DNA from: Chondrus crispus
Taxonomy: Eukaryota > Rhodophyta > Florideophyceae > Gigartinales > Gigartinaceae
Direction: 5' to 3'
Length of the DNA: 64,000 bases
NCBI RefSeq assembly: GCF_000350225.1
Contig: NW_005178533.1
Location: 298,625-362,624 of the forward strand
In this document: in pieces, positions 54,844-64,000 of the stretch
Layout of the letters: every line of letters starts with the position of its first letter
How positions within the stretch are numbered: position 1 is the stretch's first letter
Position numbers and translations under genes: made by a program
Notes under the pieces: model-generated
The model's input: only the letters and a program-made list of their open reading frames with translations
What the model was told of the DNA's origin: nothing
Database searches by the model: none

Positions 54844-57800
54844 GTGCCCAGCCTCAGAAGCTTAGGCACCCCCGATCCGGCTGCGCCAGTGGAAGCGCAG
54901 CCGGGTAACCGAACGGAAGTCCAGGCCAACTGCTTCTCCAAGAAGCAGAATTACAAGATCTCCGCAACGGTTGGTCAGAAGCAGGCGTTGATGGTCGCCA
55001 TCACACCAGTGCTGGACTCAGGAGCCGGACCGAACCTCATCCATTTATGGTGTGTCGCCGAGTCGTGGCGACCATCGATAAAACCGGTTCGGAGCCCAGC
55101 GCTCATCGACGCGTCAAACCGCGCGATGAAGGCACTGGGGGAAATCCCCCTGCTCGTCCGAATCGGTGAGTTTGTGGCGCGCGTCCCGTTCCTGTTAGTC
55201 ACGAGCCTCGCCGTGGACTGTATCCTCGGTACGACCTTCCTGGATCGCCACGTCAAGGCGATCCTCCCACCGCAACGGAAGGTCGTGTTCCACGACGCGC
55301 CACCCGTGGCGTTAGTCGGAACAACCCCCTCGAGGCACGACCGCAAGATGGCCTCGAGAAGCACCGCACAACAACTACCGCCGTCGGATAAACCCGAACG
55401 GAAGCAGGTGGCGTTCCCCGCCAACACACCGTCACGGAAGATCCGCCTCGTCAGAGGGGTGACAATTCCCCCGATGACGCAGGCCAGGGTGAGGGTCGCC
55501 ACGCCGGTGGGGGGGCTGTGTTTTTTACAGAACTCCCCAAAAACCGCGCACAGGAATTTGACACTCATGGCACAGGGGGGCATGGATGTTGCCCCCGAAA
55601 AACCGTTCTCGGTAATGCTCAGCAATTTTGGGCACCGCTCGGTTCACATCCCGAAGCATACCGTAGTCGGACTGGCTCTTCCGTCGCCCACTCACATCCT
55701 GACCCTTGGCGACTCGGCCGCGGAAGCGGCCGAAGCTAAGGAAGGGGGAGGGATATTTAATTCCAACCTCTCAACCGCAAAGGTGGGCGCGGAAGAAGCC
55801 GCTGACAACCGTACGGATAAGGGCGGGGCTGAACAAGCCACGCCGCCCAAGGCGCACCCCGGGGCGGTTGGAACGGATAAACCCGAAGACACCGCCGCCC
55901 CTGAGGAGGACCCCAATGCCTGGCAGGAGGACGTCCACATCGGTGCCGAGGACGAGGAGGTACGCTCGGAGATCCTCGAGGTACTGTCCGAATTCAAGGA
56001 CATGTGGTCCGGCCGGCTGGGAAAAATCGGGGCCACGAAGCACCGGATTGAGCTCAAGCCCGGTGCTCGCCCGATTTACCAGGTGCCTTACCGCGCCGGA
56101 CCAACCGCACGGGAAAAAGAGAAAACGGAGATCGACGGCATGCTCCGGGCAGCGGTAATCGAACCCGCCACGGCCGAATGGGCAAGCCCCGTGGTATTCG
56201 TCCCTAAAAAGGACGGTACCATGCGGTTCTGTGTCGACTAAAGAAAGCTCAACGCAGTCACCGTTCGGGATCCCTATCCGTTGCCGAGGATGGACGAGGG
56301 CATCGATTCCCTCGGCGACGCTACTGTCTTTACCACGCTGGATTGCAACAGCGGGTATTGGCAAGTAGAAATCGCCGAGGAGGACCGGGACAAGACGACG
56401 TTCGCGTCGCATTGCGGGTTGTACCGTTTCCTCCGCATGCCGTTTGGTTTGAAGAACGCCCCCGCGACCTTTCAGCGGGCCGTCGACATCATACTGTCGC
56501 GGGTAAAGTGGGAAACCGCTCTGGTCTACCTGGACGATGTTATCATCTACTCCAAGACCGTAACACAACACGTGGCGCACGTCCGCGAGGTTCTACGCCT
56601 ACTGCGGGACGCGGGCGTGTCGCTGAATCTGTCCAAGTGCGCCTTCTTCGACACCTCCATCACCTACCTGGGACACGTGATTCGACCAGGCAGGTTGGAG
56701 GTCGAGCGCCGCAACGTGGTCGCCATCGAGCGCGCTCGACCTCCCCAGAACCAAACGGAATTGCGGTCATTCTTAGGAATTTGCAACGTGTACTGTCGGT
56801 TCGTGAAGGGCTTCGCGAAAATAGCCGCTCCGCTAAACCGGAAGACGGGGAAAAATCAACCCTTCGAGTTTGAGGCTCTTACTGATGAGGAATACGAGGC
56901 GTTCGTGGAACTCAAGAAGCGCCTCGTGTCCCCACCGATCCTCGCTCTACCCCGTTACGGAAAGAAATACACCCTGGACACGGACGCTTGCGCGTACCAG
57001 GTCGGCTGTGCCCTACTACAGGAGCAGCCGGACGGCGACCGCCTACCGATCGGTTATTGGAGCCGCACTCTCACGGACGCGGAGAGGAACTACACCACTA
57101 CCGACAAGGAATGCCTCGCCGTCGTATGGAGTATTCTCACGCTTCGACCATACCTGTATGGGAATACGTTCGACCTCCGTACGGATCGTGAGGCCCTCCG
57201 CTGGGTTCTCAACCTGGCGGATAGCTCCGGCCGGCTAGCGCGCTGGCGTCTCCGCCTAGCCGAGTACGACTACGACGTACAGTACCGGCCGGGTATTAAG
57301 CACCAACTCGCGGATGGTGTATCACGCCTCCGAGTTGACGGCGCAACGTCCGAACCGGTTGACGACGAGGTCCCGTGTTTCGCGGTACAATGGCCAGAGG
57401 AGGAGCATGACCCCCGCCAAGGTACCGTACACTGGGAGACCCCCGTCGACCCGGGGAGAGCTGAGCACGCGTTCGCGGTTATACCCAAAGAGCGCGACGT
57501 CTCATCCGTAACGGTGGAAGAGTTCCTTCGGGAACAGGCCGAGGACCTCTTCTATAGGGCGGCCGCCGAGACGGTGGGGAGCCCGGACTCGCGTTACGAC
57601 GTTGACCGATACGGGTTCGTCGTCCGCAAGTCCCCCCTCGATGGGACCTTGCAGCGGGTGGTACCGAAGCGGCTCCGGGCGAAGATATTGTACCTCGCCC
57701 ATCATCCCCGCCTAGCCGGACACCCGGGCGGTACGAGAATGTACTATACCCTCCGGCGGGAATATTATTGGCCTCATATGGCCAACGACGCCTTCAGTAC

Positions 57801-59015
57801 CGTACGGAACTGTGCGTCATGCGCTGCCACCCGGGGAACCCTGGTGAGACACCAGAAGGATCTCAAGCTCTTCCCAGCGGCAGGACCGCTGGATTTCGTC
57901 GCCATGGACCTGCTGGGCCCTTTACCGAAGACGGCGCACGGCAATCGCCACGTGCTCGTCATGACCGACCGGTTTACGAAGCTGACGCGCAGCATCCCGT
58001 TACGGACAACCACCGCGTCGGTCGTGGCAAACGCCTTCCTGGACAATTGGGTCTACGTATACGGCGCACCTCGTTACGTGCTAACCGATAACGGACCACA
58101 ATTTGCCGCCAAGTTCTTCGACGCGGTGTGTGCCCTCCTGGGGTGAGGCATTACCTGACTACTGCCTATCACCCCCAGACGAATGGGCCAACCAAGCGGT
58201 TCAACCGTACTCTGGTACAGCGCCTCCGACACTATGTCGCGGAGCACCAGAGGGACTGGGACGAATACACCCAGCCCCTGACCTTCGCGTAAAACACGCA
58301 GGTCCACTGGTCGACGGAGACAACCCCGTTCCACCTGGTGCTGACGCGACCACCGCCCGGTTTGGCACTGCCTGGTACTGTACCGCAGGATGCCGTCTCC
58401 AACATGGAAGATCCGAGAACTCCGGTACAGTACAAGCGCGCGACGCTGCGTAAACTACGCGACTCCCTTGAGCGCGCGCGGGTGAAGCTAACCGCGGCGC
58501 AAAGGCGATACAAGGCCGACTTCGATAAGAAGGTGCGTTTCCGTCCGGTCATCGAGGTGGGAGACCTGGTCTATGTCGACCGCCCACCTCGGCCATTGAC
58601 GAGTACTGAACGGGGAGACCTGCCAAGTAATGACAGGGGACCCTCCGTCAAGCTGTTACCGAAAACGGAAGGCCCGTTTCGGGTCCGATCCGCTACGGAG
58701 ACGACAGTGGTCGTCGATCAAGACGGAGTCTCAAACCGCGTGAGCATCGATCGGATAACCCGGATACGGCGGGGACCCCGCGACGTCACTACGGCCGCCC
58801 CGATCCAGCCCGCGGCGGCCGGAGAACCCGAACCCGCCGCGGAGTATGTGGTCGACCATCTGGTCGACCACCGGGAGAACCGCACAGGGGCCCAGTACAA
58901 GGTCCGCTGGTATGGCTACGCCCCAGCCGACGATACCTGGGAACCCGCAGAGGGACTCCCCCAGGCCTTCATAGACCGCTTCTGGCGCACGCGGGCGGCA
59001 GCACGCCACCGCTAA
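54844..59015 (+). pseudogene. pol: G4 pol region (PR-RT-RH-IN-chromodomain)
   Basis: Parts in order. Protease with L-D-S-G-A-G-P-N-L-I near 55015. RT with F-C-V-D and V-Y-L-D-D-V-I-I-Y near 56525. RNase H with L-D-T-D-A-C-A-Y-Q-V-G near 56975. Integrase zinc finger with H-H-P-R-L-A-G-H-P-G-G and C-A-S-C (57700-57820). Integrase core with A-M-D-L-L-G and L-T-D-N-G-P-Q-F (57900-58100). Then a GPY/F-like module (58540-58700) and a C-terminal chromodomain (V-R-W-Y-G-Y, D-D-T-W-E-P; 58835-58990). It is closely parallel to G1 pol in order and motifs. Broken at a few places in this copy. Confidence 0.93.
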
Positions 59016-59084
59016 CACCGCACTGGGCAACCCAGCTCTGGGCAGGACGATCCCGCAGAGGACCTCCCCCGCGCGGCGGCCAAT

Positions 59085-59525
59085 CGCCATCGCAAACACC
59101 GCGCCGGAAGACCCGGCGCAGGGGGAGGTGAGGTCGCCCCAGACGCACGTAGAATCCCGCGCACGTCGCCGCTCACCCCGCGCCGGAAGACCCGGCGCAG
59201 GAGGGGGCGAGGTCGCCACAGACGCACGCGGAACCCCGCGCACGTCGCCGCCCACACCGCGCCGGAAAACCCGGCGCAGGAGGGGGCGAGGCCGCCACAG
59301 ACGCAAGCGGAACCCTGCGCACGTCGCCGCACACCCCGCGCCGGAAAACCCGGCGCAGGAGGGGGCGAGGTCGCCACAGACGCACGCGGAACCCCGCGTG
59401 CGTCACCGCCCACCCCGCGCCGAAAGACCCGGCGCAGAAGGGGGCGAGGTCCCCACAGACGCACGCGGAACCCCGCGTGCGTCACCGCAAACCCCGCGCC
59501 GGAAGAACCGGTGCAAAAGGGGGCT
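59085..59525 (+). repeat. 79-bp tandem repeat in G4 (about 5-6 units)
   Basis: The block GCCGGAARACCCGGCGCAG recurs at 59102, 59182, 59261, 59340, 59419 and 59498, a period of 79-80 bases. Each unit contains an inverted pair (GCGCCGG...CCGGCGC) and CACAGACGCACGCGGAACCC. It begins 70 bases after the pol stop. Long open frames across it on both strands are by-products of a composition-biased repeat. Confidence 0.95.
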
Positions 59526-60097
59526 GACTCGCCAGCGGGGCGACCCGACGTGGCGGTGGTCAAACGGCGCGGCACCCCGGTGCACACCCGCTGCCGAGGG
59601 GTGGAACCCAGCCGGTAAATACTGTATGGGGAGGCGACCTCGCCGAGGCTCCAGGGCACTGCGGACCACGAGGTACGCGGCCGGCATACACCGCCCGGCA
59701 CGTGTGGCCGCTGGACCACGGCGGCGGTTCAAGACGCCTCCGATCCTCGGGGAGTACCCAATCGGAGTTCGTCGGTGCGCTGAAAAAGCCACCCGCCGCG
59801 GGGCGGTAAAATCCGGCCCAAAATTACCTACCGGACGGGCGCCCTCCGATGTCGCGGGGGCAGCTGGGGGACCCTTCCCGCGACCACCTGGTACACTCAC
59901 CGCGCGGGGTCTCGCCGGCATGAGCCAGAGGGTAACCCGGCCGTCGTGATGACGACCGGCGCGGAGAGACCACAGTACCGAGCGGGAAGGGCAGTGAAGG
60001 AGCGGAAGAAGAAAGAGAACAGGGGGCAATTTACTGGACTGGATGGGACCTGGTCCCCGGAGGCAGTTCGCTACTCTCCCCGCCTCCGCCACGTGCA
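59526..60097 (+). other. G4 spacer between tandem repeat and antisense ORF region
   Basis: GC-rich non-coding stretch of the element. Nothing recognisable was seen. Confidence 0.5.
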
Positions 60098-62154
60098 TCA
60101 CTCACGGCGTTGGCGCTTGGCAGAGGGCTCCGCTCCCCGCACCGCCGCGCTGGCGGGATCAGCATCAACTGCACCGTACGGTCTTTTTGCGGACACCTGT
60201 TCGCTCAAGACGGCGAGGTGGTCCTGTGCCGCACGGATTCGCGCCATCGTCTCACTGCGCAGGAGATCCTCGCCGGTGTCACGTTGGCGGATGGCGAACT
60301 GCAGGCCGGCCACCCGCGCCCTGAGCTGAGTCGCCTCGACTAGCCAGGCGCGCGCGGACTCCAGAGCCGCCGCGAGGGTGGTCGGTGCAGGGACACCCGC
60401 GTAGCCGCACTCTATCTGCAGAGCACGCAGGGCGGCCTGCGCGTCCGGGACCAAGACGGGGGCTTCGTTCGCTGGTGCCACCACCGGAGCTCCATCGGCC
60501 GCTACCGAGGGGGTCTGCGTTCCCGTCGCGGTCATTTCGCTGACGGGGAAGACGGCAGAGCCCGGCACCGATCCGGTAGCTGCGGCAGGAAGGCTATCCC
60601 CCGCGGGCTCGACAGTAGGAACCCCGCGAGGGGCCCCCACTGGGGCGGGGTCCGTGACCGGCACTTCCATGACCGGCGTCTCCGTGGCCGGCGGTGGCGA
60701 CTCTGCAGTGGTCGCGCCGCCCACCCTAGGGGGCGTCGAGGAACCGACTGGAAGGCCCTCTCCGAGGGCGGTGTCACCCGGCATCGGTGGGACCGGCGGG
60801 GCGGACACGGGCGAAGACTCCACGGACGGTTCGGCGGGAGTCCCGGCGTAGGCAACCGCGGCGCCCCACCCGTCAGCGGAGGCGATGGCCGCACCGTACG
60901 ACGGCGACCCGTCGTCCGGGAGGGGGTCGTACCAGTTGTCGGCCTCCGCCGACGTACCATCCCAATGCGGCATCCGCAGGGAGCAGCCGCGGGCCCAACT
61001 GTACCACACGAAGTCTCCGCGCTCGGGAAGAGACCAGTCCAACCGTTCGGAAAATCGAGAATGGCCTCGGCGCCAACCGGGTCGAACGACGTCCCCTCGA
61101 GAATGGCGGCCAACCCGACCGATCGGATGAGCTGCAGAAGCCCCGCCGACAACGGGAAGAGAGAGCCTCGCTCGCCGGGTTCGTTCCCGTTCCGGCTCGC
61201 CAGGCGAGGGTCCGGGCACTTGGTGAAGAACGGGAGGCCGTCCCGTGCGGCGTGTAGGAAACACAGCAACGCCAGGACGGCCCACTCCGAGAGCAAGATG
61301 GCGTCGATCAGACGACGCATCCCGGGCGTCGCCTCTCGCCCGAAGGAACCGTCCGGCATCCACCGCGCTGCGGCATACGCCAGCACGCTGGGGGTGGGGA
61401 CGCAGAGGTACTGTGGAGTCTCCAGATCGCTCCAACCGTTCGGTAGGGCTGGGTATAGCCGCCCCCTAGCGCCCGTGGGCACGGCGAAGAACTCCGTCGT
61501 GTGCCACATATGGAAGTAGGCATCGGCGCGGCGACACCGCAGCCGGCTCTCCTTGGCGGAATTCTCGCCCCACCGTACACGGTCGGCCACACTGTACCAC
61601 CGGTCGAACGGGCGGGGGAAGGCCACCAACTGCACGTGGGGCTTAGGATCCACGTCCCCGCCGAACCTCTCGAAGAGGTCGAACAACCGCGAATGGTACT
61701 GGTCCTCTCCCGCACAGCGGATGTAGAGAAGATCCGAACGGGAATCCGCCATTACGCGGTGTGGTACGTGGACCCAGCGGGTCCTCCAAGCGGCCACGCG
61801 GTTGTCTTGGCGGATTCGTCCGCGAGAGGAGGGCGTGCGGATACCCCGCCGCCTGGGGATGGCCCCAAACCGAGCGGCATCGGGGAAGGCCGTTCCGATG
61901 TAAGCCTCGTTGGACATCGGCGGCTGTGCCTGTGAGGGGTTGCCACCACCCCGGGGAACCCGGTGGTCTAAGTCGGCCCCGGGCAACAAACTCCGAACGG
62001 CACGAACACCCGTCCGGAGCCAGCCGGATGGCGGCGCCTCTGTCGCCGGGGGCGTGGTCGCGTACGGGTCCGGCGGTACCGGGCGGTCACCCGCCCCGGC
62101 CGCCGTCTGCCCCGTGGCTACAACCCAGTCGGGAGATCGTCTCAGTACGGTCAT
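60098..62154 (-). pseudogene. G4 antisense accessory ORF region
   Basis: Long open frames run opposite to gag-pol between pol and the 3' LTR, beginning at an ATG at 62154. The first two thirds look globular (W-R-T-R-W-V-H-V-P-H-R, F-P-R-P-F-D-R-W-Y, L-C-F-L-H-A-A-R-D-G-L-P-F-F). The C-terminal third is a Pro/Thr/Val-rich linker followed by a Leu/Ala/Arg coiled coil and a basic end K-R-Q-R-R-E. I recognise no domain. Antisense ORFs in this position are known in some plant Gypsy lineages (Tat/Ogre/Retand type). Broken in this copy. Confidence 0.7.
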
Positions 62155-62527
62155 CTCACCGACTTCGGGAGCCGGGGCTTAGCGCGGAGGGCGCGGCAGG
62201 GGCCCCTGGACGGCGGGAGGGCCGCGCGAGGGGGCAAACCCCGCGCCCGGAGCCCGCACCCGCGGGGCTGCGATGCTCGCCGCGGGTCGATTCACGGGGC
62301 CCGCCGCCAGCGCCGGGTGAAAGGTAGGGGCCGGCGCGGCCGGCACTGTAGGGAGCTGAGCCCGAGGGGGGTGACCCCGCTCGGACGGTCGGTTGTCCAT
62401 GCAGATGGAGGATAGGGGGAGGAAACGAGATGTGGAGGTGGAGAAAGGGGGGTGCGTGGTGTGGAGTGATGTGGGAGAAAAGGAAAGCGTGAGGGGACAC
62501 ATTGCCGCGCCACGGGATCCGACGCGG

Positions 62528-62565
62528 TTAAATACCAAAAACTCCATGGGCTCCCCCATGGAGTT
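62528..62565 (-). promoter_or_regulatory. Candidate antisense promoter with hairpin
   Basis: On the minus strand TATTTAA (62534-62528) lies about 370 bases before the ATG of the antisense region. An 11-bp perfect hairpin (AACTCCATGGG, loop CTCC, complement; 62540-62565) sits just upstream of it. Position and motif only. Confidence 0.35.
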
Positions 62566-62675
62566 GGCCGTAGTCCGCCCGCGCCCCCGTGGTCGGCGCG
62601 GACTTCTCCGTGCGGATGGGACACTCTGCCAGCCGGTCATGTCAACCCCCGGCCGCGACGAGGACGTGTCGCGAA

Positions 62676-62690
62676 GTAAGGAAGGGGGTC
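62676..62690 (+). promoter_or_regulatory. G4 polypurine tract
   Basis: GTAAGGAAGGGGGTC directly before the 3' LTR start; the purine run would prime plus-strand synthesis. Confidence 0.7.
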
Positions 62691-63283
62691 TGTGGTACAA
62701 CTCCACACCGCGACCCCCGGTGGGAGATGAGAACCGCCGAGACGGGCGGTTACTACTGTAGTAATCGTGCACGCGCCCTCTGCAAGCACAGTAGTACCTC
62801 CACGGCGTACACGTGACCCAACCGTTGGCGCCGGTCGTGGCCACGGGCACACGTGTGCGACCCATCCGGTAAGTAATTAGCAATTAGTGGTTAATTGCAC
62901 AAATTAGCCAATTTAGTACAGTAGCTGGTATACAGTATGTCACAGCTACTGTAGCGGGACAGGTGTCCTGGCGTCCCACTTAGGGGTTAAGACCAGGGGC
63001 ACCTGCCCGGTTCCAGTAAACGGGGGCAGACTCGCCTCCCTTCCCTTTACGGCTTTTTGCTAACTCCGTACGGTTTTACCTCTAAGTCTCTGGCTTCTAA
63101 CCCGTGACCGGCCGTCTGGATCTAACACCACCGACCGGCTGCGCGTCACCGGCCACGTGAGCCTTCCCTCTTTTCGAGTCCTTCTGTACGGTTTGCGCTC
63201 GCGTGGGTTACCCAGCGGCGCGCGCTCCCTTACCTCTAACCCCCCTCGTTCCGAGTGGTCGGGACGAAGGTAGTTATACCACA
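62691..63283 (+). repeat. G4 3' LTR, 593 bp
   Basis: Same length and ends as the 5' LTR, no indels between the two, about 2% substitutions. Confidence 0.96.
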
Positions 63284-63288
63284 GTCTC
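63284..63288 (+). other. G4 target-site duplication, right copy
   Basis: GTCTC; exact match to 51648-51652. Confidence 0.95.
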
Positions 63289-64000
63289 AAGGACCTCGAG
63301 CAGGCCGCGGATCAAGCTCCGCAAGGATCGGACGAAGAGCCGCTCCCTTCGGGTAGAGAGGGCGACCGTAGGTCGAAGAAGGACAAGCCCGCTCGGCAGC
63401 GGAGTTCTAAGTCGAAGCTTTCGAAGAAGGACAAGCGACGTGCAAGCAAGGGTCGCTGTAGTGACGATCCGGAGAACCGCCACTCACAGTCGGAGTCGCT
63501 TGGTCCCTCCGAAGATGGTAACGGCGGTTCGTCGAACCATTCGGGCGATTCCGAACGCCGTTCAAAAGACGGAAAAGGAATTTCGTCAAGCAAGAAAATT
63601 TCCTCCAGACGAGGCGGAGTCACTTCGTCCGCCTCGCGGAGAGACAAGGACGCGGAGCCCGAAGATGTCGCAACGCGGCGCGGGCCGCGATGGGAGGAGT
63701 TGGAGGAGCTGAATCCGACCAACTACCTCTTCAAGAAGTTACTTTCGTACCGAACGTACCGCTTGCGGAACCCGCAGACATATTTGTCAAGTTCCCGGCG
63801 GACCGCCGTGCGAAAAATTAGGAGAGATATTCCGGCTAAGGTGAAGAAGGACAACACGTTCACAGGAGAGGACGGGGTCCTTGTGTTGGATTTTTTGGCA
63901 AAGGTAGTTCAAGAGTTTGATACTCAAGAAATGAACGAGGGGCAAGCGATCCGCCTGTTGCCTGAATTTTTAAGCGGCATCGCCTTGAGACAGTACACTT
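63284..64000 (+). CDS. gag: G3 gag, central part beyond G4
   Basis: Open to the window end. The first 130 residues are Lys/Arg/Ser-rich (K-K-D-K-P-A-R-Q-R-S-S-K-S-K) and disordered. Then the gag core begins with N-Y-L-F-K-K-L-L-S-Y-R-T-Y-R-L and V-L-V-L-D-F-L-A-K. This corresponds to A-V-N-Y-K-T-Y-R-L and A-V-L-G-F-L-A-R in G4 gag and N-Y-R-A-Y-R-L and V-I-S-F-L-A-R in G1 gag. Confidence 0.85.

Larger units (their letters stand above)
51653..63283 (+). mobile_element. G4: Ty3/Gypsy element with two LTRs, nested in G3 gag
   Basis: 11.6-kb Gypsy. LTRs 51653-52245 and 62691-63283 are both exactly 593 bp and differ at about 12 positions (about 2%), so insertion is recent. The 5-bp duplication GTCTC is exact. 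Parts: primer-binding site, gag, pol (protease to chromodomain, ending 59015), a 79-bp tandem repeat, an antisense accessory ORF region (60098-62154), a purine tract and the 3' LTR. The coding parts are broken at a handful of places, so this copy is likely dependent on others. Confidence 0.95.
50118..64000 (+). mobile_element. G3: Ty3/Gypsy element, split by G4, runs off right edge
   Basis: 5' LTR 50118-51009, primer-binding site 51014-51031, leader and gag start 51167. Gag is interrupted at 51652 by element G4 and resumes at 63284, and the element leaves the window at 64000 while still in gag. It inserted into C4. Solo LTR L1 belongs to the same LTR family. Whether the pol is whole cannot be seen. 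The frames on both sides of G4 are open, so the visible part looks whole apart from the G4 insertion. Confidence 0.9.

Noticed and set aside
59085-59525. Possible CRISPR array
   Set aside because: The units are contiguous, 79-80 bases long and lack unique spacers, and the context is a eukaryotic retroelement.
59012-59719. Long minus-strand frame with repeated Pro/Ala/Arg units
   Set aside because: It is produced by the 79-bp tandem repeat, whose period nearly keeps frame. No independent coding evidence.
1-64000. tRNA or rRNA genes
   Set aside because: I found no T-loop/acceptor arrangement or rRNA core sequence by eye. The primer-binding sites contain only 18 bases complementary to tRNA ends.

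Overview
The window reads as a repeat-rich nuclear region of a eukaryote. Every confidently recognised coding unit belongs to a mobile element: Ty3/Gypsy with chromodomains, several Ty1/Copia, a tyrosine-recombinase (PAT/Ngaro-like) retroelement, a PiggyBac-like and a Plavaka/CACTA-like DNA transposon, and solo LTRs. This mix, the short GT..AG introns and the style of the Gypsy and Copia proteins would suit an alga (for example a red alga) or a stramenopile. That placement is inference. No conserved host housekeeping gene, rRNA or tRNA was seen.

Layout. 1-8166: Gypsy element G1 on the minus strand, gag and pol both open, its far LTR off the left edge. It sits inside the integrase part of an older minus-strand Gypsy, G2 (8167-about 12000). 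13.2-18.3 kb: a worn Copia, C1, on the plus strand, flanked by pieces of a dispersed LTR-like repeat, R1. 18.26-30.4 kb: a minus-strand Copia, C2, split by a plus-strand Copia, C3 (20356-27325, two LTRs), which itself carries a solo LTR of the G3 family (22662-23670). C2 also carries a solo LTR, S1 (28668-29268). 32.0-34.9 kb: a Plavaka-like transposase remnant on the minus strand with a C2H2 finger, head to head with an unrecognised intron-containing plus-strand gene (35530-37508). 39.4-41.4 kb: a broken PiggyBac-like transposase. 41516-47937: Y1, a YR retroelement with split direct repeats (A1 ... B1 A2 B2), with solo LTR S2 in its RT. 48.6-50.1 kb: a Copia gag-protease fragment, C4, cut by Gypsy G3 (5' LTR 50118-51009). 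G3's gag is in turn split by G4 (51653-63283), a young Gypsy with two 593-bp LTRs, a GTCTC target duplication, a 79-bp tandem repeat and an antisense accessory ORF. G3 gag resumes at 63284 and runs off the right edge.

Relations. G1, G3 and G4 share one gag fold (a Y-x-x-Y-R-L signature in the core). G1 and G3 share an 18-nt primer-binding site. G1, G3/L1, S1/S2 and G4 all have LTR ends whose inverted repeats are much longer than the usual TG/CA. The nesting gives a relative order: G2 before G1; C2 before C3 before L1; C4 before G3 before G4; Y1 before S2. G4 looks the most recent of those with two LTRs visible (about 2% LTR divergence, against roughly 12-15% for C3).
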